NCBI GenBank assembly: GCA_009379915.1
Contig: WHSV01000028.1
Coordinates: 1 to 37,929, forward strand
Direction: 5' to 3'
Source: Actinomycetota bacterium
Lineage (GTDB): Bacteria > Actinomycetota > CADDZG01 > WHSQ01
Length of the DNA stretch: 37,929 nt
In this document: positions 7,635 to 14,742 of the stretch, piece after piece
Position numbering within the stretch: the stretch's first letter is position 1
How the letters are laid out: each line of letters opens with the position of its first letter
Translations under genes and position numbers: made by a program
Notes under the pieces: generated by a model
The model's input: only the letters and a program-made list of their open reading frames with translations
Told to the model about the DNA's origin: nothing
The model's database searches: none

Positions 7635-7736
7635 TCAGCCTCCGGTTAGGCTCCAGACGCGAATGACGCTGAGAGTGCCGGCAATCGCGATAGCCGCGAG
7701 CAAGAGGACGATGGCGTAAAGGGTGTTTCGCCTCAT
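7635..7736 (-). CDS. 33-residue single-pass membrane protein coupled to the sulfate assimilation operon
   Basis: The reading frame gives MRRNTLYAIVLLLAAIAIAG then TLSVIRVWSLTGG: two N-terminal arginines, one strong membrane segment (residues 6-25) and a short tail. Its ATG overlaps the stop codon of the upstream zinc-ribbon gene in an ATGA arrangement, identical to the sulfite reductase/cysH junction, which strongly argues that it is translated. No family is recognised. The positive N-terminus predicts N-in topology. It is the last gene of the operon and its stop codon abuts the stop of the convergent lipoprotein gene with no spacer. Confidence 0.65.
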   Translation of the reverse strand: MRRNTLYAIVLLLAAIAIAGTLSVIRVWSLTGG

Positions 7737-7897
7737 GAGCTCGAGGATACGGCCGGCGCAGTGGCGGCCTCGCCGAATCCCTTGAAGGTCACCTCGAAGC
7801 GCCGGTCACACGACTCGCAGTAATAGTCTGGTCCGTCGCCGGCGGGCTCGATCGATTGCTCTGCGCAATAGGGACAATAGAAGGGCACCGCCCGCAC
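7733..7897 (-). CDS. 54-residue zinc-ribbon protein of the sulfate assimilation operon
   Basis: A small protein starting MRAVPFYCPYCAEQ and continuing to YYCESCDRRFEVTF, with two CxxC pairs (C8/C11 and C27/C30) that should form a zinc ribbon or a rubredoxin-like metal site. It ends in a Ser-rich tail. The GTG start overlaps the last base of the cysH stop codon (TAGTG), and its own stop overlaps the next ATG by four bases. Small CxxC proteins next to sir-cysH have been noted in actinobacterial sulfur clusters, but the function is unsettled. Electron transfer or sulfide/sulfite handling are possible roles. Longer versions of this frame would overlap cysH and are less likely. Confidence 0.75.
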   Translation of the reverse strand: MRAVPFYCPYCAEQSIEPAGDGPDYYCESCDRRFEVTFKGFGEAATAPAVSSSS

Positions 7898-8646
7898 TAC
7901 TGCTCGGCCTCCCGGAGCGACCTTCCCGAGGGACCGATTTGGTGGATGCCGCATTCGGTCTTGTCCATGCCCTGCCACCGACCGGCCCGTTCGTCGGGGT
8001 CACTGGACGCCGTTGGGCTGGTGCAGGGCGCACATCCAATGGAGGCGAAGCCCTGCTCGAGCAGCGGGTGAGTAGGAATGTCGTGCTTGGCGAGGTATCG
8101 ACGGACGTCGGCTTTCGTCCAGTTCGCCAAGGGATGAATCTTGATGACGTCTCGACCCGACATCAATTCTTGGTCCTCGGCAATCGGTGTCCGGGAGCGA
8201 ATCTTTGACTGGTCTCGACGAAGCCCAGAAATCCAGCCGTCGTACTCCTCTAGTGCCCGCTGTAGCGGCTCGACCTTGTTGATGAAGCAGCATTGGTCGG
8301 GATTGCGCCGGTAGAGCTCGGAGCCGTAGGCGAGGTTCTGCTGGGCAACGCTGCCGTGCTTGCCGCGCAGGTGGACGAGGTTCAGGTCCCACATCTCGAC
8401 GATCCGGTCTTTGAACGCGATTGTTTCGTCGAAGTGGAAGCCTGTGTCGAGGAACAACACGGGCAGGTCCACTCGAATGCTCTGCAGCATGTGCAGCATC
8501 ACCAGACCCGATGACTGAAACGAAGTGGCGATGGCCAGACGTTCAACTGTCTTCGCGGCCCAACTCAGGATGTGGTGCGGGTGCGCGTTCTCGAGCGCGT
8601 CCAAGTCGACAATAGGAGCGGCGGCGTTGAGCTGCGCGATGTTCAC
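7897..8646 (-). CDS. cysH: Adenylyl-sulfate (APS) reductase, [4Fe-4S] type
   Basis: A 249-residue member of the PAPS/APS reductase family. It reduces activated sulfate to sulfite in assimilatory sulfate reduction, using thioredoxin. The four cluster cysteines that separate APS reductases from PAPS reductases are present as C119-C120 and C205-x2-C208. The catalytic cysteine is C232 in the motif KTECGIH. The nucleotide-binding start ATSFQSSG and the LDTGFHFDET block are typical. APS (EC 1.8.4.10) is therefore the better substrate call. The ATG overlaps the stop of the sulfite reductase gene by four bases, and the next gene overlaps its stop by one, so product stoichiometry is probably translationally coupled. 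Confidence 0.92.
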   Translation of the reverse strand: MNIAQLNAAAPIVDLDALENAHPHHILSWAAKTVERLAIATSFQSSGLVMLHMLQSIRVDLPVLFLDTGFHFDETIAFKDRIVEMWDLNLVHLRGKHGSVAQQNLAYGSELYRRNPDQCCFINKVEPLQRALEEYDGWISGLRRDQSKIRSRTPIAEDQELMSGRDVIKIHPLANWTKADVRRYLAKHDIPTHPLLEQGFASIGCAPCTSPTASSDPDERAGRWQGMDKTECGIHQIGPSGRSLREAEQ

Positions 8647-10370
8647 GACGCGCGCGCCTCCGCAAGGATCCCGGGTGCCGGAGGCAGGCCGACGAAGTCG
8701 GGCTTGGCGCCGAACTCGCTAAGCTCCGCATCGGTGAGCCGGTTGACGAAGGACGCAAACGTGTCGTTGTCGCGTCGGGATCTCGTGTAACGCCGAACAA
8801 GGGTCTCGACGTACGGGCCCAACTCGTTCCCGAGCACCTTCACGCCTCTAACCTTCCTTCCAAACGCGCGGTCCGACCCAAGCTGCCCGCCGAGATGCAC
8901 GAGAAAGGCTTCGACCTTCCGTTTGATCTCGATCGGGTGACCCGCCCCGTCGGTGGCGTGGGCGCGTTCGCTGACCTGACAACCCATCAATCCGATGTCT
9001 GCGGTCTGGTACCGAGCACAGGAGTTCGGACAACCGTTGACGTTGATGCGGATGTCTTCGTTGAAATCGGGGACGCTTTCCTCGAGGTAGCGGTAGAGCT
9101 CGGCGGCCCGCCCTTTCGTTTCGACGATGGCCAGCTTGCAGAACTCGATTCCCGTGCAGGCCATCGTTCCGCGTCGCCACGCACTGGCATCGACCGGCAG
9201 GTCCAACGCGGTTAGCTCGTCGATGAGTGAGGCGACGCTCTCTTCGGGCACGTCGAGGATTACCATTTTTTGCTGGGTCGTGGTTCGCATGCGGCCATTA
9301 CCGTACTTGCTGGCGAGGCGCGCCACGGCACTTAGCTGATGACCGGCGATCCGGCCGGTTTTGGGAGCGAAACCGACATAGTAGGAACCATCGTGCTGAG
9401 GCCATACTCCTGCGTGCTCTCTGTGGGACGTCGGGGAGGCGGGCGGTTCGTCGAGGTCGTCGAGGGCGAAGCCGATGGTCTCCTCGAGCACCGCTCGGAA
9501 GCGCTCGGCCCCCCAGTCCTTGACCAGGAACTTGAGCCGGGCTCGGTTTCGGGCCCTGCGGTACCCGTGGTCGCGAAAAACGGCCGTTACTCCAAGGACC
9601 ACGGGGACGACCCGCTCCGGGGGGACGAAGGCGCCCAGTCGCTGAGCGAACATCGGATTGGTCGAGAGGCCGCCCCCTACCCAGAGGTCGAATCCTCTCC
9701 GCCCGTCCGGGCGGACGGCCCCTACGAGGGCGAGGTCGTTCACCTCGTGCTGGCAGCATTGGTGGGCGCAGCCCGAGATCGAGATCTTGTACTTGCGGGG
9801 CAGGTTCGAGAACTCTGGGTTGCCCGCGAGCTTGGCGTTGGCCTCCAAAAGGACTTCGGATGCGTCGATCACCTCGGAAGCATCCACCCCCGCAAGGGGA
9901 CATCCGAGGATATTCCGGGGTGTATCTCCGCAAGCCTCGGTCGTGGAGAGGCCGACTCGCTCGAGCTCGCCCCATATCTCGGGCATGTGCTCGATGCGGA
10001 TCCAGTGGAGCTGGATGTTTTGGCGGTCGGTGACATCGGCGAGGTCGCGGCCGAATCGTCGAGACAGGCCCCCGATCACCGCCGTCTGCTCGCCCGTCAG
10101 CTGACCTCCGGGGATGCGAATGCGAAGCATGAAGTAGCCGTCTGACTCGGGCCGTTGGGTGTAGAGGCCGTGCCAGCGGAAGCGGTTGCGCAGGTCGCTG
10201 GGCCAGATCGAGCCGAAGCCCTCCTTGGCGTAGATGCGTTCGATCCGGGGACGGACGTTCAGGCCGTCGTCCTCGCGCTTCGCCTGCTCGGCGGGGTTGA
10301 GGGGCTCCCGGTAGCCGAGGGCCCACTGGCCCTCGGAGCGCTGAGACCTGGTGGCCGTCGGGGGGCTCAT
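8643..10370 (-). CDS. Ferredoxin-dependent assimilatory sulfite reductase (NirA/Sir family)
   Basis: A 575-residue sirohaem/[4Fe-4S] reductase. Two ferrite-like half domains and two sirohaem domains are seen. The cluster/sirohaem cysteines are C405-x5-C411 (ACTGIEFC) and C447-x3-C451 (NGCPNSC). A first-half relic motif SGCAHQCCQHE is also present. The family reduces sulfite or nitrite by six electrons from ferredoxin; the coupled APS reductase gene makes sulfite the likely substrate. No flavoprotein subunit is encoded nearby. The ATG at 10370 is chosen, since the extra 34 codons upstream (to 10472) are not family-like and overlap the promoter region. Sirohaem would come from the SUMT domain encoded at 18796. 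Confidence 0.88.
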   Translation of the reverse strand: MSPPTATRSQRSEGQWALGYREPLNPAEQAKREDDGLNVRPRIERIYAKEGFGSIWPSDLRNRFRWHGLYTQRPESDGYFMLRIRIPGGQLTGEQTAVIGGLSRRFGRDLADVTDRQNIQLHWIRIEHMPEIWGELERVGLSTTEACGDTPRNILGCPLAGVDASEVIDASEVLLEANAKLAGNPEFSNLPRKYKISISGCAHQCCQHEVNDLALVGAVRPDGRRGFDLWVGGGLSTNPMFAQRLGAFVPPERVVPVVLGVTAVFRDHGYRRARNRARLKFLVKDWGAERFRAVLEETIGFALDDLDEPPASPTSHREHAGVWPQHDGSYYVGFAPKTGRIAGHQLSAVARLASKYGNGRMRTTTQQKMVILDVPEESVASLIDELTALDLPVDASAWRRGTMACTGIEFCKLAIVETKGRAAELYRYLEESVPDFNEDIRINVNGCPNSCARYQTADIGLMGCQVSERAHATDGAGHPIEIKRKVEAFLVHLGGQLGSDRAFGRKVRGVKVLGNELGPYVETLVRRYTRSRRDNDTFASFVNRLTDAELSEFGAKPDFVGLPPAPGILAEARAS

Positions 10371-10414
10371 CGGGGTCGCCTCAGGGGATGATCGTGGCAC
10401 ACGGCAAAAATCCT

Positions 10415-10493
10415 TTGTTGATGGGCGGTCGCTCGGCGAACGGCTAGCAGGGCCGCGTTGCCCCGTCAACAAGTTTTCTACTGTGCAAACAGT
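10415..10493 (-). promoter_or_regulatory. Candidate operators in the sulfite reductase promoter/leader
   Basis: Two symmetric elements are present. ACTGTGCAAACAGT at 10480-10493 is a perfect palindrome (ACTGT-N4-ACAGT). TTGTTGATGGG at 10415-10425 pairs with CCCGTCAACAA at 10462-10472 (one mismatch), enclosing 36 bases. On the minus strand a TTGACG lies inside the outer arm, and TAGCCG follows after 17 bases, a possible -35/-10 pair. The regulator is not known. Confidence 0.4.
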
Positions 10494-10518
10494 GCGAAGT
10501 CAAACGGCCGGTGGAGGC

Positions 10519-10896
10519 TTAGCTTCGGCTGATCTGGCGCGTGAGCTCCGAGATATGCCTCTCGAGCTGGGGCAGACCCTCCACCTTGCCAACGCACAGA
10601 GCGACCCCGGCTTCCCTCGCTCGTCTCTCGATTTCGGAATCGAGATAGGCGGTGTAGAGGATGATCGGTTGATCCGAGCGGCGCGCCCGAATCCGGCGCG
10701 CCGCCTCCAGTCCGTCCATTCCGGGCATCTGGTAGTCCATGATGACCACGTCGGGATCGTGTTCGTCGACGATCGTTATTGCCTGTGCACCCGACCCCGC
10801 CTGTCCCGCTACCTTGAATCCGTCGATTTCCAACATCACGACCAACATTGCCCGCACGTGCGCGGTGTCATCGACGACAACGACCTTCGCACTCAC
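10519..10896 (-). CDS. Stand-alone response regulator receiver (CheY-like)
   Basis: A 125-residue single-domain receiver. The acidic pair D9-D10, the phosphoacceptor D54 in VIMDYQMPGMDG and the Thr of ILYTAY are all present, and a Lys in CVGKVEGL takes the conserved lysine position. There is no output domain, so it signals by protein-protein contact or in a phosphorelay. No histidine kinase gene lies in the window, so the partner is unknown. The GTG at 10896 has a GGAGG ribosome binding site 7 nt upstream and gives the exact domain start; an upstream ATG at 10923 would add nine unlikely residues. It lies between the sulfite reductase promoter and the isomerase-like gene. Confidence 0.87.
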   Translation of the reverse strand: MSAKVVVVDDTAHVRAMLVVMLEIDGFKVAGQAGSGAQAITIVDEHDPDVVIMDYQMPGMDGLEAARRIRARRSDQPIILYTAYLDSEIERRAREAGVALCVGKVEGLPQLERHISELTRQISRS

Positions 10897-10929
10897 CGGC
10901 GACCTCCGTCCACGTAGGTGCAAGAACGT

Positions 10930-11763
10930 TTACTTGCGAGGCAGCCCTTTTGGCATTCGGCTGCGGCCCTTCAGACGTTCCTCCACGTAAATTCGATTGC
11001 GGGTTAGCATCTCCACGAGCTGATCTTGTGGTCGTTGAACGTAGCTACTCACCGACAGTTCGAGCGAAATAGCTCCCGCGTACTTCGTTCGACGCAACTC
11101 GCCCAGGAACCTTTCGAGCGGAAGAACTCCTCGACCGAGTTCGAGATGCCCATCCTTGCCGTCTCCAGCATTGTCACTTAGGTGGATGTGCGCAAGGCGG
11201 GGGGCCAAGATCTCGTAAGCGTTCAAGAGGTCTTCGCGCGATACAGACAAATGACTCGTATCAACTGCGACGTGTGGTGCCTCCGCCGCAAGCTCCGCCG
11301 GCTTGAGCCAGCGATACCCGCGTAGTTTCCGGCCGGCCACCCATTTCGGATACATGGTCTCGACCGCCACCTTCACTCCGGTAGATGCGTACGACTCTTC
11401 GGAGATTTCGGTGATCCACGCCGCGTAGCTGCGCTCCCACAGGAACGGCGGATGGACGACGAGCGTGTCGGCGCCGAGGGCCGTACACATCTCGATTCCT
11501 CGCTCGATCTTGCCGATCGGATCCATGCCCCAGACGCTCTTGGTGATGACCAGAAAGGGGCCGTGCAGCGACGCGATGCGAAGGCCGCGCTCCTCTGCGA
11601 GCTTCATCGGAATGTCCGGCTCGTGAGTCTTGGTGTCGCGCGTGACCATCAACTCGATCTCCGTGAAACCCGACTCGACGAGGGCGTCCATTGCGCGCTC
11701 GAGCTCGAAGGCCCAGAAGGGCCCGGTCGAGCACTGCACATTGGGTGGGTTGTACGAGGCCAT
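10930..11763 (-). CDS. Sugar phosphate isomerase/epimerase-like TIM-barrel protein
   Basis: A 277-residue protein of the xylose isomerase-like/AP endonuclease 2 TIM-barrel superfamily. Characteristic strands end in probable metal ligands: SGFTEIELMV, ASLHGPF, TLVVHPPF, VAVETMY, HVAVDTSHLS and AHIHLSDN followed by HLELGRGVLP. The Glu-Asp-His-Glu set needed for a divalent metal appears present. Members include isomerases, epimerases, dehydratases and endonuclease IV; the substrate cannot be decided. The gene stops 33 bp before the receiver gene start and may share its transcript. A GAACAT at 11771-11776 (complement strand) is well placed as the -10 of a leaderless promoter. Confidence 0.8.
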   Translation of the reverse strand: MASYNPPNVQCSTGPFWAFELERAMDALVESGFTEIELMVTRDTKTHEPDIPMKLAEERGLRIASLHGPFLVITKSVWGMDPIGKIERGIEMCTALGADTLVVHPPFLWERSYAAWITEISEESYASTGVKVAVETMYPKWVAGRKLRGYRWLKPAELAAEAPHVAVDTSHLSVSREDLLNAYEILAPRLAHIHLSDNAGDGKDGHLELGRGVLPLERFLGELRRTKYAGAISLELSVSSYVQRPQDQLVEMLTRNRIYVEERLKGRSRMPKGLPRK

Positions 11764-11770
11764 GGGGCTG

Positions 11771-11836
11771 ATGTTCGCACGGTCGTCGCCGGTACCCCAA
11801 ACGCGGCAAACGCTTCCGAACCGAAGTCCGGAAGCG
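11771..11836 (-). promoter_or_regulatory. Promoter and upstream hairpin of the isomerase-like gene
   Basis: Read on the minus strand, GAACAT (11776-11771) lies 7 bases before the ATG at 11763. Upstream is a perfect inverted repeat, CGCTTCCG at 11811-11818 and CGGAAGCG at 11829-11836, with a 10-base loop. This could be an operator or a terminator for upstream transcription. The rest of 11764-12018 holds nothing else I can identify. Confidence 0.4.
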
Positions 11837-12018
11837 CCTGGCCGCCTTGCTGAGTCCTTGGGAGGTGGACCGGCTTGGGGCGGGCTGGGAGGCTCAATTA
11901 CAGAGCGACGCCCTAACCGGGTGCCGCCTGAATCCCTAAACCTCGTCCGGACTCTGCTATCAACCTTCGGAGCTTTTTGCAGGCTCCTTGAGTGTCACTG
12001 GGCGAAAATCCCAGGGAA

Positions 12019-12729
12019 TCAGCCGATCTCTTCGAGGTCGCTTCGAGCCTCGCGTCCATCGCAACGGATTCGTTCGAGGGCATCGGGACGAAGAATCCTC
12101 AACTTGCGACCTCGATAATCGACAACACCCTCTTGTTTGAACGCCTTTAACGTTCGGTTCGCGCTCTCGCGACACATCCCGGCAAGCCCGCCAAGATCGG
12201 CCTGAGGGAGAGGAACTTCGAGCTCGACTGCGCCGTTGCGCACGCAGCCAACGAGATCCGCGAGGTCGAGCAGCCGGCCCGCGAGGCGAGCGGCGAGCTC
12301 ACTGCCCGTCCGTTCGAGAGCCGTGTCGATGATCCAACGAGTCCGTTGAGCCAGGGCCTTCGCAAGTTCGACCCCAGCGGCCGGGTTGCTCTCGAGCAGC
12401 TGTGCGAAGAGATCCGCGCCAAAACCGAGGACACTCGTTCGTATGACCGCTACCGCGTCGAGAGGTTGGGGCCGACCGTCGAGGGCCGCGACGTCGCCGA
12501 TCACATCCCCCGCCACACCCAGGCACAAGATGGTTTCGCGTGCCTCCGCGTCGCGCGCCGTCATTTTGATGACGCCGGAGCAAACGAGATGAACCCGATC
12601 CGCGCGGTGTCCGGCCAGGTAGAGCCGTTCACCCGCCACGAGTCCTCTCGGAACGGCCCGGTCGACCAGCCGAGACCGATCTCGGGGACACAACGCATCG
12701 AGCACTGCCGAGGCTGGTAGGTGCGACAT
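12019..12729 (-). CDS. Crp/Fnr family transcriptional regulator
   Basis: A 236-residue regulator. Residues about 10-120 form a cyclic nucleotide-binding-like beta-roll (RLYLAGHRADRVHLVCSGVI … VAGDVIGDVAALDG). Residues 150-225 form the Crp-type winged helix, with recognition helix CRESANRTLKAF. The N-terminus has only one Cys (LCPRDR), so it lacks the 4-Cys iron-sulfur site of classical Fnr, and the ligand is unknown. The ATG has a strong GGAGG ribosome binding site. Longer versions of the frame run into the repeat region and are rejected. Its position among redox genes is suggestive only. Confidence 0.88.
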   Translation of the reverse strand: MSHLPASAVLDALCPRDRSRLVDRAVPRGLVAGERLYLAGHRADRVHLVCSGVIKMTARDAEARETILCLGVAGDVIGDVAALDGRPQPLDAVAVIRTSVLGFGADLFAQLLESNPAAGVELAKALAQRTRWIIDTALERTGSELAARLAGRLLDLADLVGCVRNGAVELEVPLPQADLGGLAGMCRESANRTLKAFKQEGVVDYRGRKLRILRPDALERIRCDGREARSDLEEIG

Positions 12730-12791
12730 CGAGTTACCTCCACATTGTCGGCGGGTGGGGGGCCCGTCAGGTCCGGCATGTCGAGGCGCGG

Positions 12792-12818
12792 AAAAGGGGC
12801 AGGCGAAATGCCTGCCCC
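12792..12818 (-). terminator. Intrinsic terminator-like hairpin upstream of the Crp/Fnr gene
   Basis: GGGGCAGGC (12796-12804) pairs perfectly with GCCTGCCCC (12810-12818) around a 5-base loop. On the minus strand the stem is followed by TTTT (12795-12792), so it would stop transcripts heading towards the regulator gene. On the plus strand no T run follows. Confidence 0.55.
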
Positions 12819-12879
12819 TCCTCGGGTCCAAGCGTAAGAGACTTCGGCGAAATGTCCAGACCCAAACCGGGGCCGGGAG

Positions 12880-13125
12880 AAAACCGGCATCGAGACTGGC
12901 GAGTTGGTGGCCGGTGGGCTGGATCTGCCCGCTCCGGCCGGATTCTCGGGTCGGGCAGAGGCAAACCGGCATCGACGGGGGTGAGTTGGTGCAGGGAAGG
13001 CATGCGCCTGCCCGCTCCTGTTGTTCTCGGGCCTGGGAAAGGCAAAACCGGCATCGACGGGGGTGAGTTAGTGGGTGCTCGGGTAGATCTGCCCGCTCCG
13101 GGCGGGCAATTGGGTAGGCGTGGGC
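12880..13125 (+). repeat. Array A: three direct 82-bp repeats
   Basis: Three copies begin with (A)AAACCGGCATCGA at 12880, 12963 and 13044. The ACCGG cores start at 12883, 12965 and 13047, an exact 82-bp period. Each unit has a conserved head (AAACCGGCATCGACGGGGG, then TGAGTTGGTG) and a second conserved block (TCTGCCCGCTCC), with variable bases between. The first copy differs after ATCGA. Confidence 0.8.
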
Positions 13126-13130
13126 GCTCA

Positions 13131-13197
13131 CTCACCCGAGAGGGTGAGCACACGTCCGTAGCTTGGAACTCTCGACATTCAGCCACCGTTTCGGTGG
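13131..13197. repeat. Two perfect hairpins between the direct and inverted repeats
   Basis: CTCACCC-GAGA-GGGTGAG at 13131-13148 is a 7-bp stem with a GNRA-type tetraloop. CCACCG-TTT-CGGTGG at 13183-13197 is a 6-bp stem. Neither is followed by a T run. Together with the flanking repeats they fill the otherwise gene-free 12730-13462 interval. Confidence 0.5.
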
Positions 13198-13230
13198 GTT
13201 GAGGGTCGAACGTTCGCAGAATCCGCAATA

Positions 13231-13357
13231 GAGCGGGCACGAGAAGCCGAACAGCCGCCCACTTCCCCCTCCGGTGCTGGTTTGAGCCCGGCGGGACGAC
13301 GAGACCGGGCCCGAGAAGCCGAACGGCCGCCCACTTCCCCCGTCGATGCCCGGTTTT
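13231..13357 (-). repeat. Array A: two inverted 73-bp repeats
   Basis: On the minus strand two units begin AAAACCGGGCATCGACGGGGG (13357 downwards) and AAACCAGCACCGGAGGGGG (13283 downwards), 73 bp apart. They share a nearly identical continuation that on the plus strand reads GAGAAGCCGAACxGCCGCCC and ACTTCCCCC. The head matches the direct copies at 12880-13070 in opposite orientation. Confidence 0.75.
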
Positions 13358-13462
13358 CGTCCGGCGCGACGAGCATGGGCGGGCTCTCAATAATCGAAAA
13401 TCCGGGGAAGCCGGTTGCGTGCTGCATACAGTCTTTTAACGGCCTCGAAAGGAAAGGACGGC

Positions 13463-14122
13463 GTGGCAATCCAGCTGATCACCCGGGGATCGCTCAGGGA
13501 CGAGATTCTCGACCGGCTTCGCTCGCTCCTGGTCGAGGGCGATCTCCCGCCCGGAGCTCGGATCAACGAGTCGACCCTCTCGCGCGAACTCGGGATCAGC
13601 CGTACGCCCTTGCGCGAGGCCCTGTTGCTGCTTTCGGGAGAGGGCCTCATCGCGTGCGAGCCCGCACGCGGTTTCTTGGCCGCGCCGCTGACCGTCGATC
13701 GAGCGCGCGATGCCTTTCCCATCCTTGCTGCGCTCGAGGTCCTTGCACTTCGCAGCTCCAAGGGCGTCGCGCTTCATCGGTTGGACCAGTTGCGGAGCCT
13801 CCACTCGGAATACGAGTCGGCCCCGACGCTCGAGGCCGCTCGGGTAATCGACGAACGGTGGCATCGCGTGCTCATGTCGGGTTGCTCCAACGAATCGCTC
13901 AACGTTCAGCTCGAACGCCAGCGGGCGATCGAGCGCCGCTACTGGCTGGCTACCGCGGGAGTTGCCGGTCGGTGGCCTCAGCCCTCTTGGGTTTTCCAGC
14001 ACGCCGCCGTCATGGAGGCCGTCGACGACGGCGATACGGAGGCGGCCTGCGCTGCGCTCGAGCGTCATTGGGGCTCGTCGATGCGAGAGGCGTTGAGCTC
14101 GCTCGCCCGCAACGGCGGCTGA
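13463..14122 (+). CDS. GntR family (FadR subfamily) transcriptional regulator
   Basis: A 219-residue regulator. The N-terminal winged helix (residues 8-75) reads SLRDEILDRLRSLLVEGDLP … INESTLSRELGISRTPLREAL, the GntR signature. Residues 80-215 are the all-helical FCD ligand-binding domain, with histidines in ERWHRVLMSG and FQHAAVMEA that usually hold a metal for carboxylate effectors. The effector is unknown. The GTG at 13463 is preceded by GAAAGGA and starts the family domain properly; the frame open from 13415 is longer than needed. The gene lies 49 bp upstream of the TlpA gene and could be cotranscribed with it. Confidence 0.88.
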   Translation: MAIQLITRGSLRDEILDRLRSLLVEGDLPPGARINESTLSRELGISRTPLREALLLLSGEGLIACEPARGFLAAPLTVDRARDAFPILAALEVLALRSSKGVALHRLDQLRSLHSEYESAPTLEAARVIDERWHRVLMSGCSNESLNVQLERQRAIERRYWLATAGVAGRWPQPSWVFQHAAVMEAVDDGDTEAACAALERHWGSSMREALSSLARNGG

Positions 14123-14171
14123 CTCCCGGCACCCAGCGCGGGTTGGGACGGAGCCACGCGAAGATTGCTTC

Positions 14172-14735
14172 ATGGACACCCCCGCTCCGGCCGTGTCGGC
14201 GCGCACCCAGAGGAACTGGCTGAAGGTTGGGCTCATCATGGGCCCGGCCGTGGCCTTGGTCGCGCTGTTGGTTTGGGCGACCTTCACCAAAGGGAGTGCC
14301 CCGCAGCCCGGCGACGCCGCTCCCACGTTCGCCGCCGACCGGCTCGACGGGTCCGGTTCCCTTTCCCTGGAGGACTTCGAGGGCAAGCCGCTCGTAATCA
14401 ATTTCTGGGCCTCGTGGTGCCTTCCCTGCGAAGAGGAGGCCCCCCTGTTCGACACCATGGCCAAGCGGTACGAGGGCGATCTGGCGTTTCTCGGGGTCAA
14501 CATCAAAGATGCTGAAGGCGACGCCAAGAAGTTCGAAGAACGTTTCGACGTGTCCTATCCGAGCGTGAGGGACGAGGGTCGAACGATCGAGGACTCGTAC
14601 GGACTTACGGGCCAGCCGGAGACCTTTCTGATCGCCGCCGACGGCACCATCCACGAGCACATCCCGAGTGCCATCACCGACGCCGCCTACCTCCAGGGAC
14701 TCCTCGACGACCTCGTGACTACATCCGGCGAGTGA
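14172..14735 (+). CDS. Membrane-anchored TlpA/ResA-type thiol-disulfide oxidoreductase
   Basis: A 187-residue protein. One N-terminal membrane anchor (about residues 19-38) is followed by an extracytoplasmic thioredoxin fold with active site WASWCLPCEEE (C83, C86) and the cis-Pro region GQPETFLI. ResA, CcmG and TlpA proteins keep apocytochrome c CxxCH cysteines or other exported thiols reduced. The next gene is ccdA, the membrane electron donor for such proteins, only 7 bp away. Because the window also encodes a full Ccm system, a role as the CcmG-like reductant is likely, but this is inferred from context. Confidence 0.9.
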   Translation: MDTPAPAVSARTQRNWLKVGLIMGPAVALVALLVWATFTKGSAPQPGDAAPTFAADRLDGSGSLSLEDFEGKPLVINFWASWCLPCEEEAPLFDTMAKRYEGDLAFLGVNIKDAEGDAKKFEERFDVSYPSVRDEGRTIEDSYGLTGQPETFLIAADGTIHEHIPSAITDAAYLQGLLDDLVTTSGE

Positions 14736-14742
14736 TCAACAT

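Noticed and set aside
10371-10472. 34-residue N-terminal extension of sulfite reductase
   Set aside because: It is Ser/Pro/Arg-rich, not found in the family, and lies over the probable promoter and palindromes.
11840-11960. Possible tRNA-like GC-rich structure
   Set aside because: No T-arm GTTCRANNC motif and no consistent cloverleaf on either strand.
12880-13357. CRISPR array
   Set aside because: The period (73-82 bp) is too long, the presumed spacers are themselves partly conserved, copies change orientation, and there are no cas genes.
13436-14527. 363-aa minus-strand ORF opposite the GntR and TlpA genes
   Set aside because: It is antisense to two genes with unmistakable domains; long antisense frames are expected at this GC content.
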